Below, one piece after another: positions 11,251-25,776 of a stretch of DNA of 64,000 nt. Position 1 is the first letter of the stretch. Each line of letters starts with the position of its first letter. A program made the position numbers and the translations under genes. The DNA comes from Balanoglossus misakiensis (lineage: Eukaryota > Hemichordata), in the NCBI GenBank assembly GCA_040954595.2, contig CM082596.2, positions 2,294,001-2,358,000 of the forward strand. Direction: 5' to 3'. Under the pieces are notes generated by a model. It was given only the letters and a program-made list of their open reading frames with translations. It was not told where the DNA came from and did no database searches.

Positions 11251-13874
11251 TTGGGGGGCTCTTATCCACCCCCTTTCATGGTTAATGGATCTTCCTGGTC
11301 GTTGTTAGAAGTTGGCTTTTTTGACAAAGGCCGAGAGAAAATAGCAAAATGAACGAGCCAGAGGACTGTGAGCCCATGAAGTATGCTAATGACGACACCA
11401 TCAGAGCAAAATCTAACGACTCGGATATTTCGATCATAATAAGTTGGAATGATAATGGTCGTAAAAAGAGCCCCTGAAACATATGATGGTTGTAACAACG
11501 ACATCTCTAGGGTCTTAGCTTGGAATGGACAGGAAATCAATATTAGCTTGATTGTCTAACAGTACTTCATGCCAACCAGCCGGTTTATTTGTGTAGTATT
11601 GTGATATATCATAGACACTTGAACATAGGGTATAGAGGCATATGCTTCCCAATGTGCATCGACATTCTCTAAAAATATTCATGAAAAAAACATTCACGAA
11701 TCGTGTGGTTTTGCATGGGTTTTGGTAAGAAATAGTTTTGTTATCGCCTTGTTTCCAGGGAAACGGAGGATAAGCTGGTGCCCATGACGCATTCATATTT
11801 AAGTAGAGTGTAGGCCTACCTGGAAAACTAATTTACTTTTAAAATGTTGTCAGTGATTAATTTGCCAGATTATTTTTAGTATAAGCTCCGGCATAATTTG
11901 CTACCGAATTACGCACGACCTCTGGTTGCCCCGAAGCGCCCGCTTTTCCGGTCATGTACAGTTTTACGTGTGCTTCCAATGCCCGGGGTTCCATCCAAGT
12001 TCAGTAATATTCAAACCTGAATTGTCAGCACAACAGAACTACTATTATTACACAGTAAAACGTACGCTTTTACAGGCAGAGCATCGACCAGGCGAGCTGG
12101 CTAACTAAACAAATGAACAACGACATTCTTGGCTTAGGTGAAAGGTCATTTTAACCTCGTTCACAGCAGTGTGATAAAAAAGTATTTCATATGTAAGAAC
12201 AGTTATTCTGCATTCACTGTGAGAAATATTATATTATACCCATAGCTTGTGATAAGTTTTTAAAAGAATAGATAGTACCAAGCGAAAAATAAGTGTTCCT
12301 TGATATTCGTTACTAAATAAAATTATCTTGGAATGAGGATTAAATAAATATGGCGGTCCCAGGAACAGAGGAATAAGGATCGGAGGCAGTGTGGTTGACA
12401 CCTTGTGAATCCTCGTATATAAAACACAAAATGGAACACTTCAAAGGCAAGAACAACGAATTTAAGAAACTTTGGTATGTATTTTGTACGATAGCGATAG
12501 TTTTAACCCAACAGTGTTGCCTTAGTGACCACGGCAACGCCGTTTGACAACTTCCGGGGAGTGCAATATTATGAAAATATTGACGATCGAAGGTGTACAC
12601 TTGTTTACAGTTGACTATACCTGTCAAATCTAGGACTTGTGAGGTCACACATTTTTGCTGTCGTATAATTGTTATATCCATTAATGGAAATGAGAATGTC
12701 AATATAATGTCGCGATCGGAGTCTTACAACAGCGAAAGAGATCTCTCTTTTTGAAGTGTTTTTTTTTTTATTGACGAGAGATCGATATCAAAATAATGTC
12801 GAAACCTGACAACTGCGAAAGAGACATGGTTATGTACAGTGCTGATTTTTTTTATTCACTGGCGTTTAATAGGTTTTAAAATAAAATAACACAGATCATT
12901 TTGAAACTTATATTTCACACCTGCAGCTGAGTATTAAATGCTTTTATTTTCTAATGTCTGATCTTACCACTGTTTTTGCTTTACGACTTTTAATAATTAC
13001 ATGTATTAGCAGTGAGACGCTTGTCAAACACGTTCTTGTGTTTTGGATCATGATAAAGTAACGTTGTGATGTGTACTTATATTTGGATGAAGTAGACAAA
13101 ACTGCAGAGATGTATGGTGGCATCACTGTGACAATAGTAGAGTGTCTGTAAAAAGTGAGATGTTGGTTTGTGTGTGTGTGTGGGTTCACTTTGTTCGCCT
13201 TGCTCTGGATTTTGGACAAGAGTTGTAAAGTAATTGTTATGCCAATGCAAACAGCGCTTCGCTTGATTTGCTGCTTTGTTTACGCCCATACATTAGGTAA
13301 TACAAAGCTTACTCTCCATGGGCAATCCTGTTGCACACACTGCCTTTTGTTCACACGCACAATGCAGGTTTTTGTGGCAAAGTTTCAAGCGGCCAATATG
13401 AATTTTACTGTTATTCAGCAGATTTTAGCCATGCATTTAGCCTTTATACAGGGAATGGGGTAAAAGGGTTAACTTATGTCAATACATGTATAAAAGTTAA
13501 ATCAAGTTAAAATTATAGGACAGAAGGGATGGTTAGAAGACATTTTTATTTTGGGATAGTGTCTGTTCCTTTTGTATATACTGAAGCAACATGATCTTCC
13601 CGATAACATAAACAGTGATAAGTTGGACTGTATGTATGTTGCTTGAGAAAGGATTAGCTTACAAAGGTTATGAATTCAACTGCTAGGGAAACCTTTTTTT
13701 AGCAACATGTTAAACCGGTCTTCATAGACAGGTGGCCTTTATAGACAGGTCATGTACATGTTAATTGCACAGGGACCATACCAAAGTGGCCACTATGTAG
13801 AGGCGGCCACTAACACAGGTTTGATTGTAAATGTGTATATATTTGACAGTGATCTTGTGTTCTTTTATTGGCAG
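11251..13874. other. Probable NPHP3 5' non-coding region with repeats
   Basis: No coding exon was seen. The 3' part (about 13712-13826) holds a repeat with the duplicated phrase ATAGACAGGT and the words GGTGGCC and GTGGCCAC, typical of dispersed repeats in marine invertebrates. At 13440-13470 there is a GGGTAAAAGGGTTAA motif related to the short element family annotated at 56265. If the promoter is near 11 kb, this would be intron 1 of NPHP3. Confidence 0.4.
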
Positions 13875-13883
13875 GTTGTAGGC

Positions 13884-13949
13884 CATGGCTTGGAGGATCA
13901 CAGCTGACAATGGGGACTTCTGTTTCATCATTGACTGCAATCGTAGTTA
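13884..13949 (+). CDS. Upstream ORF in the NPHP3 leader
   Basis: After a good acceptor (attggcag, ending 13874) the leader carries ATG at 13884 in GGCCATGGC context, opening a 21-codon frame (MAWRITADNG...) closed by TAG at 13949. That is 51 nt before the NPHP3 start codon. It is in the same frame as NPHP3 but stopped, so it cannot be an N-terminal extension. If the leader exon starts where proposed, ribosomes would meet this ATG first, which could lower NPHP3 translation. Confidence 0.4.
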
Positions 13950-14000
13950 GTTGAACTCGGGGAAAAGCAAGAAGTGAAAGTTGTTCCCCCGGTGATCATC

Positions 14001-17000
14001 ATGGGATCCGGAAGTTCTTTTATGCAAGAAGAGGAGTGCGATATAATCAGTGATAATGGTGTCATCAAACGTATCCCCATTGAGGTCAAACCCCGCAGGA
14101 CCCTCCGGGGATCCTTCCGAGGGGGAGGAGGACGCTCCTTCATACGCAGGAACAAAGGCGCAAGTCTCCGCTCCGCGCTCTCCGTCGATCTGGAGAACAC
14201 GGAAGTGGAGAAGATCAGGAAGGAGTATGACATGTACAAAATTAGCAAGCAGAATGAGACGTCGGATTTGCTGAAAAAACAGCAGAAGTTGGAGAGTGAG
14301 AACAGAAGACTCAGGGCTGAATTACAGGTGTGAATTCCTGTACACGAGTATAACATAAGAATACTTCTACAGTCTTGGTATGACAAGCAGTCACAGAGCA
14401 TGTTTCAGTCAGCAGAACAACACAAATAGCCCATCATAAGAAACTGACAAATCACCCAAATAACATGAAAAGTATACAGTGTGCCACAGCCAAGTCCACT
14501 CCTTAGTTACTAGGGTATATTACACCTACTGTCTCTTTAAAGAAGCACAAACTTGCTTGAGCACATTTCAAGGCAAAAGGTTGCAGATGTGTTGCTAGTT
14601 CATGTTAAATTACCGAAGTTTTTGTTTCGTCAAACTTGCAGGCACTTCAGAAGACTTGTGCCAAGCTTCGGCATGAGCGAGACATTGCTTTAGATGCAGA
14701 GTATCAAGCGTTGGAGAGAGCCACGACATTTGAGAATGAGCGAGACAAAGTGCAAAGACAGTTCAAGGTAAGCATGACGGAAATGAACTGTGAACAGTAG
14801 CCTATTATTTGCAGACACAGTGCGAGAGAGAGAGTATGGCTTTGGACATGCATGTTTTGGTTGGGCATGATCAATCATCTGTGTTATTCAGCACATGTAA
14901 AAATCGATGAGGGGTTAGTGCACTAACCTAACTATGCTCCTTGAAGAATTAGATGGCTATTTCTTATGAACTAGAATAACCTAGGTGTTGAATAAAGACT
15001 TAGTATATAGGGAATTATTTAATAAGTTTTACACACTACTCACTACATACTGAAATTACAGGTAGTAATGAAATCTAAATCCCATGTACAGAGTTTCAGT
15101 TCGTGCGTCTTTTACACCAATGGAAATTGTCCCTCTGACTAGGAGTTTAGTCTGACAATGGTATTATTCCTAGATTAAGGCCTGCTCAGTGCTTGGACTT
15201 TGGTCTCCAATTAGAATGAATTCTTTCATGTTAGGCTTAACAAGAATAAGCCACGTGGATTGAAATTTCAGAAGAGAAAAGAAGCTTTGAGATTAAGCTT
15301 TGCATGAGAATGCGGATTAGTTTCAGGAGAGGGGAGAACAATGCGGGTGGGCAGGGCTCTCTTTTGTTTGCCCAATGTGCGATGTGAAGAGTTTTAATGC
15401 GGAGAACGACCCCGTGCCTGGAGCAAACTGGTGCTGATTCTTTGTGTGGTTTACTGACTTTCACGCCAGAGAAAGAAAATAGGCACAGATATCCTCTGAA
15501 TGGTGCACTCAAGCACGGTCGGCTGACATTCACTGCTTGTGCGTTTCAATGCCAATCACCGTACGCCAGCCGACCGTATTCTCGTTGAAGGATGGTAGTC
15601 AGTACATTGAGACAAAACCTGCAATGTTTTCCTGATCTGTTTGTTATTTCAACTTGCGCTCTCATGCTGCTCCTTGCTGTAGACATGACGTTTCTCAATT
15701 TTTCGATGCCATGGTTTTTTGCACAGTAGTGCAAATGTGACATCATTCAGTGTTCACATGCTGTGCTCTGATTCTGGCTGCCCTGATTCTAGCTGTTAGT
15801 TGAACTAAAAAATAACATATTCTGAATGAGTACAAGAATAAAAAAAACAGAAACTGAGTGAAAGGTCAGTTTCCATTATGGTTGGCACAGTTATCCAAAT
15901 ATTTACATGATGGACTAGTTTGTATTGAGCATAAAAGTATTCCACTCTGTGTTATTTTTGGTTTGGCATACCAACCTCAAATTTGTCTTTCTTCAGTACA
16001 ACCAGAGAACTTTTATGAGTTCAGTGATATTTTGAAGAATAATAATCCAGGAAATAGCAGCTCTCAGGTCAACACAATGGAAGCTTTTAGTTTTACTTAA
16101 AGTATAAAAAGTTGATCAGGAAAGAAATCCCCAGATGATTGGGAATCACAAGCAGGGTTGTAGAATTGGGGATCTAATCTTTTCATGTGCAAATGCAAGC
16201 TTTTCAGTGAAAGTACCATAGCCAGGCTAGATTTATGGACAGGAATCTGACTAAAGAATATCCGCATCTCTTGGACAATAGCTCAGCAATAACAGGGTAA
16301 GGTGAACAATGGAAGATTGTCAATGCAAACAGAGGCAATTAAAATGTAGGAGATGATATATTTATGTCCATTTCATGTGTATTGATTAAGTAAAGACAGC
16401 CAATCTCAATAATGTTATTACTGCTCAGGGAAGCTTCTCAGTTTATAATTATGAGTGATTTGTAAAATGATCTGATGGAATAAATGGTTAGTTTGATCAC
16501 CCTGGGTATGATGACAATTCTGACTTGTGCAGGAATTCCCTTACATGAAAACTGGGGACTTTAGAGGCATTGAAAAATGCATAGTGAAGTCCCACCTAAT
16601 ATGTGTAATTGATATCTGGTATAACATGTATGAATATCTCACTGTTTTTGTTGACTGCAGATATTCAGGGAAACCAAAGAGGGAGAAATTCAAAATTTAC
16701 TGAAGACGAGACGAGAGTTGGAGAACAAATTGCAGAAAACCCCCGGAGGTCATCATTGTGTGCTGGTCACAGACAATGTGGATGCTACTTCGAGGGGTGG
16801 TGATTTATTTGGTGAGTCAGTTCTGCCATTGTCTCTGCCATTGTACACAAGCGTGGCTAGAAGGTAGTCATCCCTAAAACTGACTGTTGTGCGTGTACAT
16901 GCACATGCTTTAACATCTCAATGGCATACTCATGTATCTTGTGCTTTTTACCTTCTCTTTAATTTTTCAGCTAATGGAAACCCAGGGGACTGGTGGACAG

Positions 17001-20000
17001 CCTTGGAAAGTGAGCCCTCACTTGGCAGCACAACTCAGTTACAGCCCATGTTCAAAGGACCAGAGTTCGCACACAGTTTGGGTGATATTGAGGGGCCGTT
17101 CACGACCGTCAACAGAGGTACGTGTTTGTGCATAGTGCAAATTTCACTCAGTTATCAACCGTCATTAGGAGTGACCTTTGATGCTACCCCTTCTGTCTTC
17201 AAACAGTTGTCATATTTTCTGTAATTTCTGATGCTTTCAGATGATTGGAATGCAGTGGCTGCCACACTGGCCCAGACGATGACAAGCTTCCCAGAAACAG
17301 TGCAATCTACCACACTCAGGTTATACGTCTCGGCACCGAGAGATATGCAAACTGAGGTGGAAATACTTAGAAAGGTGAGGTTTGCCAAGACCTTTGGCTG
17401 ATCATTATGTTTGTCAAGTCCAGCCATGGACAGGGGCAATGACTCAGAAAAATAGGAAGGGAAAAATAGACAAAATAAAAGTTACTGGGGTGTTAATTCC
17501 TGTTTCAACACCATTGCAGGATTACCTCGATAAACTGCAACATCTCTGTGAAATGGAAGGCAGATTCTTCGTGATGGTCCATCTTCCGTTTGATGACCAC
17601 ACCAAGCTGACAGAGCGCATCCTGACAAAAGAGATGGAAACCCGGAAAAGGCAGATCCAACAGTGTTCCGTATTCCTGGCATTCCTTGGCGAACACACAA
17701 ACCGGTTTGTAGAATCAAGTTCATTCAAAGATACTTTGATCACAGTTTTCACTGCATTTCTCTGTATGATTCAACAATGTTCCCACACATTCTCTTTGGC
17801 AGATTTACAAATGATGAGTATGAGTTGGGCTTCCAAAGTAACCCTGGAGCCAGACCAGCCATCTTCTGCTTCAGGAATCCAGCTTTTAGAGGGTGAGTTG
17901 TTCTGTACACAGAATGCACCATTTTCAATGGCACAAAAGTTACTTGTTTTAGTTTCATACAAAGCTTGAGTTGTATTACTTGGCTAGCTTAGGTAATTAA
18001 CCACATCTTGTGAAATCTTGCAAGGAACAGAAAATCATCGATTAACCGTTTCTTCTGCCAACAGATGCAAATCCAGCCAGGGGGAAGCGAAACAACTGAA
18101 GGTGGAGGTACGAGAGGGAGGCAAGGCTAAAATCATTGATCTGTATGAAAACCCGAGAAAAGGGGCTGACCTGGCCTATGCTGAACTGGAGAAGGTTATC
18201 AGATTGGTACGTACAACTTTGGATTTAGCTGTTCATCGTTGTCTATGGTGAACTTGGACCTCTACAGTGGGAAATGGGGATGAAAGGGTTAATATGAAAG
18301 TTTTTTTCCGTTGATAGGAACTGGGTTTGGAGAACAAGAGGACCAAAGAGGATGACTCTGGCTTTGGTGATGATGAGGGAGAGGAACTCTGTACAGGGTG
18401 TATATGGGATTTACATAATGATTATGAACATCTGGAAGCTTTCAGTCATGCATCAAATTCTACATGTGAGCTGGGCTTTGAAAAGGTAAGAAATCACGTT
18501 AAAACATGTCACTGACACATGGAATCAGGAAAATCGATCTTGGAAAAGTGTGTGTGTAATTTCAAGAGAGAAAAGATAGTGTTGATCCATCTTGAATTAT
18601 ACAGTTGACTGATCATAGAAATAAGTCTTCTCCCAACTTTTGCCTCCAGCACTATGGTCGCTTGAATGACCATGTATCAGCAGCGGGGCCACTACCCCCT
18701 CTAGTGGTGAGCGGGAACCCAGGATCGGGCAAATCTCTAGTACTGGCCAAGTGGATCAACCTGTTACACAAGAAACATCCCAACACGCTGGTCTTGTATC
18801 ATTTTGTTGGTGGGCTGTCAACTGTCAGTGCTGACCCGGTGCATATGATCCGCAGGTTCACAGCCCAGGTGAGAATAATCCTATTGTTTTGCCATCGTGT
18901 TTCACAGTGCTATCACTGTACCAGACAGACAAGTAACCCCTACCGTCTTCTCTGTCTTTTCCAATCAGCTTATGCAGCATGTAACGGCGCCTCCACCACT
19001 GACGTGTGAACCAGGTCGGTTGGTTGAGGAATTTCCCAAGTGGTTAGAGAGGGTGTCGTCTAAATTACAAGGTGGTGTTGTGTTGGTCATTGATGCATTG
19101 GACCAGTTTAGGGTAAGTGGCATTAGCATCATTGGCAATTTATTGCAAGTAGCTTGAGATTTCTTAGGGGGGATGCTGTGGAGGGCTAGTGTTTAAGTAT
19201 GAAGCCTTGGCTAATATTTGGCACACTTTTGTATTTTGCAGAATGCTGAAATTCATCTGAAATGGTTACTAGACCCACTGCCTGTTGACACCAGGGTTGT
19301 TGTCTCTGTGGATATGGATACGTGTCCACCAGCTTGGAGGTCAGTACACACATGTTTCCTACCATGATAATGATACGTCTCAGCCAAACAGGGGAGATGG
19401 ATGACGATGATAAGTTTGTGTGGGGGCAATTATTAGTGATTGCCTGCTGTTAAAAGATACTGCACAGCAGTGTACTTGTACTTGCAGCTGAGTCTGTCTG
19501 CCTCAATGTCGCGTCATTATCAATCCGAAAGCAACCGGAATTGACCTTGACTGTGAAAGGTAGAATTGGCTTAGAGTAGAACATGTGTTGTACACCATCT
19601 TGTTTTCATAAAAATCACAACTTTACATTCTCAATGGAGATAATACTCTGATTGGCGGCCATTTTGAATTTCAAATTTGAGAGGGTTTGGCTGTCTCATT
19701 CAAAAATTGTACTTGCGATTCATAAGTTTAGTGAAGACTGAATAGAAAGGATTGATTTGTACCTTGACAGGTCTTGGCCGACCATCCACCTGGAACCGTT
19801 CTCCTCCAAGCAAGTCAAAGAGATGATGCAAGCGCTGTGTAGCAAGCACAACCAACGACTGACCAGCGAACACGAATCCAGGATCCTTGCTCACTGCCGC
19901 ACACCCAGCACCAGAAATCCACTCTACCTGACCGTCCTGGTGGATGAAATCAGCAGCAGGCATACTGGGAAGTCGCTAGCGGAGAGGCTCGACTCCTGTC

Positions 20001-22753
20001 TCCAGTATCCGGATACACTGGAGTTGTACCGCCATGTCATGGAGACACTGGAAATGGAATTCGAAGATTCCGGACACAGAGGATTGCTAAAAAGGGTCAG
20101 TTGTATTGTGAGATGACAACAGTGTTTTATCATGAGTTTAAATGTATAAATAATATTACTCAATGAAACTGGATACTATTAAATTTCTATTACTGTGTAC
20201 AGGTCATGCAGTTCATCTACGGATCCAGGAATGGTCTCTCTGAGGCTGAGCTCATGAAATTGCTGCCCGATCTCAGCTGGTCGTTCTGGGCCCCTCTGTT
20301 TGATGCCTTACAGGACAGACATATTCTGGTGTGTCGGTCAGGACTTCTCACCTTTGAACACGAACAGGTATTAAAGAGCATTGTGTGTAACTACCACACA
20401 AGTATCAAGTATACAATTTTCTCATCATCACAAATGATTGCATTGTGACGTATATCAATGATATTTTACAGTGTGCGCATCTAATATTCTCCATATCTTT
20501 CATTTTTCAGGCCAGGGAAGGGGTACAGTTGAGTTACTGCTCTGGAGCATATGAAAGAGAGCTTCAGTGTGCCCTAAATAAATTAATTGATTTCTATTCC
20601 CGTTCACTTGGGTAAGTACATCATATCATGGAACACTTTTCATATTGTGTCTCTATATAAGCTGTAATGGCTCTGGCTTGTGATAACTCAAGCTGTTTCT
20701 GTCAATCTGTAACAGAAAATGGTTTGATGTTTTCAGTGGTTAATGTCGTCTTCATATTCTTGCAGGCCCGGTCTGACGACGTGCCGAGTAGCAGACGAGC
20801 TGCCCTGGTTGGTGCAGAAGACAAGTAACAAGGAGCACCTGAAAGAATGCATCAGTAACCTCTGTGTCTTCAAGAAGCTCTACGCCAGGGGTAGATGCTC
20901 GGAGTTGATTGGCTACTGGCAATGTCTTGGTGCTGATAAGGCCGGCATGGCATCCTCGTATTTCAATACTATCAAGAAGTTTGAAGAAAGTAAGTCCCCT
21001 ATTGATTATTACACCTATGGCTTTACATAGTTCCTGCAATACCATCTATGGTTCATTTTGAACAGATGAATTGGTATACATCCTAACATAGAATGCCTCA
21101 GTCTGTCTCTCAGTATTACTTTGTCTGCAGCCTCTTGCAACTAAGCAACAGTATGTACAGTGTAGATATGATACGAGTTTAGTGATGAATATTTACTATC
21201 TTCTTTACGTGATTACAGGTGGAATGATTACACTTCCTAAGATAGCAGAGGTCTATGAAACACTTGGCAGATTCCTCAAAGATCTGGGACTGTTGAAAGA
21301 GGTAGGTGGTTTCACAGTTTTGAACACTTGAACCACAGAGGGCGTCAAACACAATTAGGCTATGTATGCACAGCAATAAAACTTTCCAAGTCAAGTGATT
21401 GACAGATTTGCTAATAGCTATTGTTAAATGTGGTGTGTATGCATGTTTCTAGTAATGGATATAAAAGGAGCTTTTTCCAGTTCAATCATTGCATTTTTTG
21501 TTATTATTTACTTGTTTTTCCTTAGGCAATGACGCCATTACAGAAAGCACTTGAAATCTATGAGTCCCTGGACCCTGATCAGCCATGTGTAGCAGGTGCC
21601 TTGTATCAGCTGGCTGGGCTGCATGGTCAATGGAACAAGTTTGCCACAGCAGAGGCCTTGTACAAACAGGCACTGGAGATCAGTGAAAATGCCTACGGAA
21701 CTGACCACCACAATGTGGCTAAGATACTGGACGCACTGGCAGTACTTTATCAGAAACAGGAAAAGTGAGTGTTGGCTTTAGAATTGTCTCTTTTGAACCC
21801 TTTCCATACTATATAGAAGTTCATGACAGATTCACCCACAATTGCTTTCTCACACTAAGACTTCAAATCTCCCTCACATAGACATGAGCAAGCCGAGATG
21901 TTACGAAGAAGAGCAGTGGCTATCCGACAGAAATGCAAGCAACCTAGATCTCATACAGCTCAGCTAGGGGGTATTGACCCCCTAAAGAGGCGAGCATTAC
22001 AACTGGAGGAGTTGGTTCTGGGACCGGAATCCATTGACACAGCCAAGACATTAAATGAATTGGGAGTGTTGTACTACCTTCAAGATAATCAAGAGTAAGT
22101 TCCATATGTATTCTATTGTTTTACCTTTTCATCATTATGGTTTAGGCCAAGTTTAATTACTTCCAGACTAAAACCATTCACTGACTTTCTGAAATCTCTT
22201 ATGGGTATGACAGGACAGCGGAAGCATACTTCAAGAAATCCCTCGACATCCGAGAGTCAGTTCTTGGACAGGACCATCCAGACGTGGCACAGTCCCTCAA
22301 CAACCTGGCCGCGTTGTACAACGACAAGAAAGAATATGCCAAGGCTGAGCCTCTGTACGAGAGAGCCTTGGAGATCCGACAGAAAGAATCCCAGCAACAG
22401 GACCAACCCAATGTGGCATCAACTATCAAGCATCTTGCGTTGCTGTATAAGAAACAGGTGAGCTTTGCACATTTGCTCTCTCAGTCACAGTTTGCAAACG
22501 TCTCTACAAGCATTGTACACTTCACCACCATGGTTCAGTCCAAACCCATTGTATGGCACTAGCTAGATGTAACAAAATGTATGCTTTAATTTGCAGGGTA
22601 AAACTGCCAAGGCAGAACCTCTTTACAAGCAAGCAGTGGATATCCGTGAGAAATCATTTGGTGCAAGTCATCCCAGTGTTGCAACTGCCCTTGTCAACTT
22701 AGCCGTCTTATACTGTGAACAGGTTAGTGCTGTTTTTTAATGCTAACAGATTC

Positions 22754-22792
<39 letters not shown>

Positions 22793-23191
22793 GAAGGAAA
22801 TGTAGCATTCATTCTGAAACCTTTGAGGGAATTTTCACCAAGTTTTTCATATCATTTGTGGTGTGTATCGCTAATCATTTATGACCTCTGTCAAAACATC
22901 CTTTTACAGAACAAGCATACTGAAGCACTGCCGCTCTACGAGAGAGCTTTGAAAATTTACGAAGACACACTGGGCCCCAATCACCCAAGAGTGGCAGAGA
23001 CACTACGGAATCTAGCTGTGCTGCGGTATGAACAGGGCGATTTTGAGACGGCCGCTAAGCTGTACAGACGGGCAACTGACATCAAGGAGCTGGAGCAAGG
23101 TTTTGGCAATAAAGCGCCCTCTAGGAGATCGTCGACCTGTGGGGCCTCTACAATGCGACATATGCCGCTTCTGCAGTCCTTTTTCACATAG
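14001..23191 (+). CDS. NPHP3: Nephrocystin-3
   Basis: There are 22 coding exons: 14001-14327, 14642-14767, 16661-16811, 16971-17117, 17241-17374, 17520-17704, 17803-17892, 18065-18206, 18318-18485, 18650-18868, 18969-19112, 19242-19339, 19771-20095, 20203-20367, 20511-20611, 20766-20989, 21219-21301, 21526-21764, 21882-22094, 22214-22457, 22597-22722, 22910-23191. All phases agree and give 1310 aa (human protein 1330). The order is: N-terminal MGSGSS, a consensus for N-myristoylation used in ciliary targeting; basic segment and coiled coil (about 70-200); STAND-type NTPase with P-loop GNPGSGKS (about 512-519) and Walker-B-like VLVIDALDQ; then about ten TPR motifs (about 945-1280) with repeats such as YKQALEIRE and [15 protein letters not shown]. 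In vertebrates NPHP3 acts in the inversin compartment of primary cilia with INVS, NEK8 and ANKS6. ATG 14001 is chosen because it gives the myristoylation start. Poly(A) signals at 23737 and 24359. Confidence 0.97.
19649..19690 (+). repeat. Dispersed repeat, GGCGGCCATTTTGAATTTC family, copy 2
   Basis: This copy lies inside NPHP3 intron 12, about 80 bp before exon 13. It matches the copies at 6513-6555 (reverse strand) and 35992-36033. The three are flanked by unrelated DNA apart from weakly similar AT-rich upstream sequence in the 35.9-kb copy. Confidence 0.6.
22756..22793. repeat. (CAAT)n microsatellite
   Basis: About nine tandem CAAT units lie in NPHP3 intron 21, between exons 22597-22722 and 22910-23191. 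It is a simple sequence repeat, likely length-polymorphic, and does not touch the splice sites. Confidence 0.9.
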
Positions 23192-25776
23192 AAGTCACTC
23201 TTTTCCGTGTTTCGCGGTTTACTCGGAAGTTCCATCTGGACAGTCTCCTTGTGGAACTGTTGTACTGGCATTCTGGATCTTTGCCCAAGTGATCCTAACT
23301 GAAATATAATTCGTACTTTTAAGCAAAGTGTGACATTTCTAAGGGCAATGCAAACTTTTTATTTTGTTGTACACAGAGATCTGTCCATTTTTTTAAAATG
23401 ACTACGTCTTTCAGTGTTCAGGCCTGCCACTTTTTACCCTATGTATATTTGTTGTTGAAATCCAACAGGTTATATGCCCAACTTTTTAAGGAAAGTTCAG
23501 TCATATTGATTGTCAATGATATATTTTGTGAATATTTCTATAAACATCTATTTATTCATGTAAAGTATAGGGTGAGTTGACTTGTAAACAAATCTGTGAT
23601 ATTCCATGCTCTGGACCTTTATAAATGCTCTATAACTCTCAGATCAAATTCTATGTGTCCTCTTGGGTTTGAGTGTTATAAATTGAGGGTGAGGGGAGCT
23701 GGTATCCCCATGTTTTTCAGAAAGAATAACCCAGTAAATAAAATGATACGACGCTAAGTAAAGAAGATGGCTTAGTCCATTTTAAACTGGGGGAAGCTGT
23801 GTCTTGCAGGATTTCAAATAGGACGCCTTAGCTCTAGGATTATGCATTTACATTCATACTTGACTCAGCGATATTGTGCTTACGTACCTGTGTACATACC
23901 ATGGTTTCACCCATATATTAAGAAGAAGGACAGTTCCATTCAATTACAGGGGTTGTAACCTGCGAGCGACCCTTGAACATAAATTCTATGTATCTTGAGA
24001 TTATTTATATAGATATAGAAGATATTTTTCTACATGGAACCTACCACCAATATATCATTTCTTAAAATTATTGTACATTATATTTTTAATTGTTGAACAT
24101 TTATGATTTTTATCACATTATTTTCTTCTTCAAAAATTGATATAGCTGTCTACTTGCCTTGGGCAAAATATGAAAACTTCAGATTTCAATTTTCAAGGCG
24201 CAGTTTACTTAAAAGTGTTCCTTTTATGATCATGTGATTAGAGAGAACCAACCAGAGTCAACAGATGACTCCATGGTTACATTTGACATCAGTGGTTGTA
24301 ATGAAATGTCCAGTTACTGTATATTTATTGTGTCTGTGACTTTTTTAAAAATCTTGGTAATAAAACAGACCCCGGTCAATGTACTCGCAAATCAGCAACG
24401 GACTGGTTGTATTATTTTTTGAATGTTTAGTCAGCAGACACATGAACATTTTTCATGGGTTATAGCTCATGGAAATTGTCCAAAAATCTACTTGCTAAAG
24501 ACACAGCATATGATAACAATTTTAAAGACATCTTATATTGACAGGCGACCCCCATAACATTAGTTCAAACACGCCTACTGCATTATGTTCCCAATCGCCA
24601 ATGGCAGCTAATGTAATTTCACCCATAGTTCCATACACTCATCCGCATATGAATAGCAACCATTACCAACCACTATTAACGTCACTTTACGACCTTGAAT
24701 AATGCGACGGATGACCTGAACGCTACAACAACACCATAGTGACTGGAGGTCATTGCACCAAACGTACACAGGCCTAACCAGGTCTTTCCTTGACGGGTGA
24801 AATTGCGAATTTGACAAAACTGCTGTTGATTTTCAGCTATTCTGTGGGCCGGCGTTTCAGAAAGGTAACACAAATACGCTCTATTCCCGTTATATTGTTC
24901 ATTCTTCTAATTCCTCTCGCAAGATCCGTTTTATTCCGCCAGTGCGTCACCATATCAACAATTATTGCTCCTTACAGACAGACAGATAACTGATCTGAAT
25001 TATAATCAAAGGCTGCAAGACTTGTTCAAGCTGTTTTGCAGTACATTCTCTGTTTATATGCCCTGGATATGTACCCCGGTACATAGTGTAAACACCAGCT
25101 AGTATGTATATTTAATAGTATGCCAAATATTGATCCAACACCCCTCCCCAATACATTGTTGTCATCGATCACGGTTGTGTGGAGGTGCCATGAATCAATT
25201 ACAGTACTCTACTCTACCTGTGTTCTTGCTAATTGTTGAATGCCCTGTTTGCATCAATCATGTGCTTTACATGGAAAGTAGACCAACTCCGCAGGTCACA
25301 ATTGGAATGTGTTTCGGGATTTTTGCTTTCTCGAGCAAACCACCTGTTGGAATCTCTTTGATTCTGCGACACAACACAGCATGGCAAAAGTACAGATACA
25401 AAGCTTATGATAGGGACCATAGAGTGAACTGGACCTACGTGTAAACAAGATGCCTAATAGCGTGCCATCATTAGGATATGTTGCTACCTGTTTTGTTTGT
25501 AATACATTTTCTCATAAACTCCCTGATATTGCGAATCATAGAAGGATTAGTAAAGGGATTTCATTTTAATGAAAACCAATCTCTGAGGTCGAAATACTAC
25601 AGACGAACATTTTTCTGTGACCGGACGACAGTGTTTCGTCGAGAATTTGAGTCATTTCTGAGTTGATTTGCCGATTCATTCTTAGTTGTAGGCCTACATT
25701 TTCTCACATTTCAGGTGATATCGGAGCTTCAATAACTTAGCAACAACACGTGGATTTTTGCGAGACCAAAATCAGG
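23192..25776. other. NPHP3 3' UTR and intergenic spacer
   Basis: The left part is the 3' UTR of NPHP3, with candidate poly(A) signals at 23737 and 24359. The rest is AT-rich and I found no exon. It ends in the 5' leader of the ankyrin gene. A GTAGGCCTAC word near 25688 is one of several in the window (also about 11810). Confidence 0.6.

Noticed and set aside
13155-13463. 102-aa Cys/Phe-rich plus-strand frame
   Set aside because: Composition reflects a GT-rich low-complexity patch; no signal peptide logic, no splice partners.
22756-22793. CAAT tandem repeat as a CRISPR-like or satellite array
   Set aside because: It is a plain tetranucleotide microsatellite without spacers, in a eukaryotic intron.
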